DNA from: Alloprevotella sp.
Lineage (GTDB): Bacteria; Bacteroidota; Bacteroidia; Bacteroidales; Bacteroidaceae
Assembly: GCA_017477205.1 (NCBI GenBank)
Contig: JAFUXE010000068.1
Coordinates: 1 to 7,596, forward strand
Direction: 5' to 3'
DNA length: 7,596 nucleotides
The position numbers and the translations under genes were made by a program. Positions 6,375 to 7,596 of the stretch are shown here, piece after piece. The notes beneath the pieces were generated by a model. It saw only the letters and a list, made by a program, of their open reading frames with translations. It did no database searches and had not been told where the DNA came from. How positions within the stretch are numbered: position 1 is the stretch's first letter; each line of letters starts with the position of its first letter.

Positions 6375-7596
6375 AACAGATTGTCGCACTACGGTCTCCT
6401 CGCGGTCGGGGCCTACGCTGACGATGCTGATGGGCACACCCAGCTCGCATTCCAAGCGCGCCACATAGTCCGCGAAAGGCTTTGGGAATTCCCCTTCCGT
6501 ACGGACAGCGGAGAGCGGCGTCTGCCATCCAGGCATGTCTTCATAGACGGCCTCCCAGCCCGTCGTGTCGTAGGGCATGTGGCGGATAATCTCGTCGCCT
6601 TTCCTGTAAGCCGTGCAGAGGCGTATCGTTCCGAAAGTGTCCAGCACGTCGCTCTTCATCATGACAAGGTCCGTCACGCCGTTCAGCGTGATGGCATAGC
6701 GCAGGGCCACGAGGTCAATCCATCCGCAGCGGCGGTTGCGCCCCGTCACGGCACCATACTCATGGCCGATGTCGCGAATCTTGTCGCCCGTCGCGTCAAA
6801 AAGCTCCACGGGGAAAGGCCCTGCGCCTACACGCGTGCTGTAAGCTTTGAAGATACCGAATACGCGACCGATACGTTGCGGTGCCACGCCGAGCCCTGTG
6901 CACACGCCGCCCACCGTCGTTGAGGAGGAGGACACGAAAGGATACGTGCCGTGGTCAATGTCCAGCAGGGAGCCCTGTGCACCTTCTGCCAGCACACTGC
7001 GTCCGGCATCCAGCAGGTCGTTGATTTCTATTTCCGTGTCCGTGAGCGGGAAGCGGCGCATATATTCCACACCCTCCATCCAGCGCTGCTCCTCCTCGCG
7101 GATGTCGTAGTCCGTGAAATGGAGGTCGCGGAGAATCTGTTCGTGGCGCGCCTTCAGGCGAGCATACTTTTCCTCAAACCCTTCCAGGAGGTCTCCCACG
7201 CGAAGCCCCACGCGTGCAGCCTTGTCGCTATAGGTAGGCCCGATGCCTTTTCCCGTCGTTCCAACGCGGTCCTTCCCTTTTGCCGCCTCGTAGGCGCGGT
7301 CGAGAATGCGGTGCGTAGGCAGAATGAGGTGGGCACGGCGACTGATGTGTAGGCGTGTAGTGAGTGCATATCCGGCAGCCTCCAGTTCCTGCGCCTCCTG
7401 CATAAAGAGGTCCGGAGCGATGACGCAACCGTTACCGATGATGTTCAACGTGTTTTCGTTGAAGATACCCGAGGGGATGGAGCGCAGTACAAATTTCCTG
7501 CCGCCAAAGATGATGGTGTGCCCTGCGTTCGGGCCACCGGCAAAGCGCGCCACCACGTCGTAGCGGGGCGTGAAGAAGTCCACCACTTTACCTTTT
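6372..7596 (-). CDS. purA: adenylosuccinate synthetase, lacking the extreme N-terminus
   Basis: PurA joins IMP and aspartate using GTP to give adenylosuccinate, the first committed step to AMP, in the cytosol. The frame is open through the right edge: codons upstream of the GTG at 7586 read K-G-K, completing the GDEGKGKVVD phosphate-binding loop, so that GTG is internal and about 15 codons with the true start lie outside the window. The 408 visible codons plus these give the usual length of about 425. Motifs include GPNAGHT at 7515-7535, GTTGKGIGPTYSDKAAR (the second family signature), EGAQGSLLDIDHGTYPF, GAGPFPVE, HEYGAVTGRNRRCGW (base and GTP binding region) and KSDVLDTF. No frameshift or missing key residue is seen. 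It heads a probable three-gene transcript with the secreted protein and the helicase. Confidence 0.97.
   Translation of the reverse strand, partial: KGKVVDFFTPRYDVVARFAGGPNAGHTIIFGGRKFVLRSIPSGIFNENTLNIIGNGCVIAPDLFMQEAQELEAAGYALTTRLHISRRAHLILPTHRILDRAYEAAKGKDRVGTTGKGIGPTYSDKAARVGLRVGDLLEGFEEKYARLKARHEQILRDLHFTDYDIREEEQRWMEGVEYMRRFPLTDTEIEINDLLDAGRSVLAEGAQGSLLDIDHGTYPFVSSSSTTVGGVCTGLGVAPQRIGRVFGIFKAYSTRVGAGPFPVELFDATGDKIRDIGHEYGAVTGRNRRCGWIDLVALRYAITLNGVTDLVMMKSDVLDTFGTIRLCTAYRKGDEIIRHMPYDTTGWEAVYEDMPGWQTPLSAVRTEGEFPKPFADYVARLECELGVPISIVSVGPDREETVVRQSV

Noticed and set aside
6213..6923. A 236-codon + strand frame across purA and the secreted-protein gene.
   Set aside because: It is antisense to purA, which is certain, and to a gene with a clear signal peptide; no domain is visible.

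Overview
The window looks like ordinary chromosomal sequence from a G+C-rich member of the Bacteroidales, most likely Prevotellaceae or a near relative. The evidence is a SprE/PorW-family TPR lipoprotein (a family restricted to Bacteroidota), a UPF1-like helicase of the type common in this order, weak or absent Shine-Dalgarno sequences, and AroA and PurA fragments that read like Bacteroidales versions. The genus call rests on remembered family features and is not firm.

Layout: two gene groups point at each other. On the + strand are the 3' end of aroA (1-417, cut by the window edge), a small acidic protein of unknown function (427-726), and a 1079-residue SprE/PorW-like lipoprotein (766-4005). 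On the - strand, read from the right edge, are purA (7596-6372, missing about the first 15 codons), a 152-residue secreted protein of unknown function (6361-5903), and a superfamily 1 UPF1-like helicase (5886-4009). Gaps within each group are 9 to 39 bases, so each is probably one transcription unit. The two groups meet tail to tail with only 3 bases between the stop codons and no recognisable terminator.

The genes do not form one pathway: AroA belongs to aromatic amino acid/chorismate synthesis, PurA to AMP synthesis, the lipoprotein to the cell envelope (linked to type IX secretion or gliding in relatives), and the helicase to nucleic acid metabolism. I see no mobile element, RNA gene, CRISPR array or defence cassette.

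The most distinctive feature is the C-terminus of the SprE/PorW-like protein. After the usual C-terminal domain and a linker it ends in 94 residues, 59 of them Asp or Glu and none Lys or Arg. The last two thirds of this tail is a degenerate 11-residue (33-base) tandem repeat. No stretch over 300 bases lacks a gene, and I did not find a clear new system.
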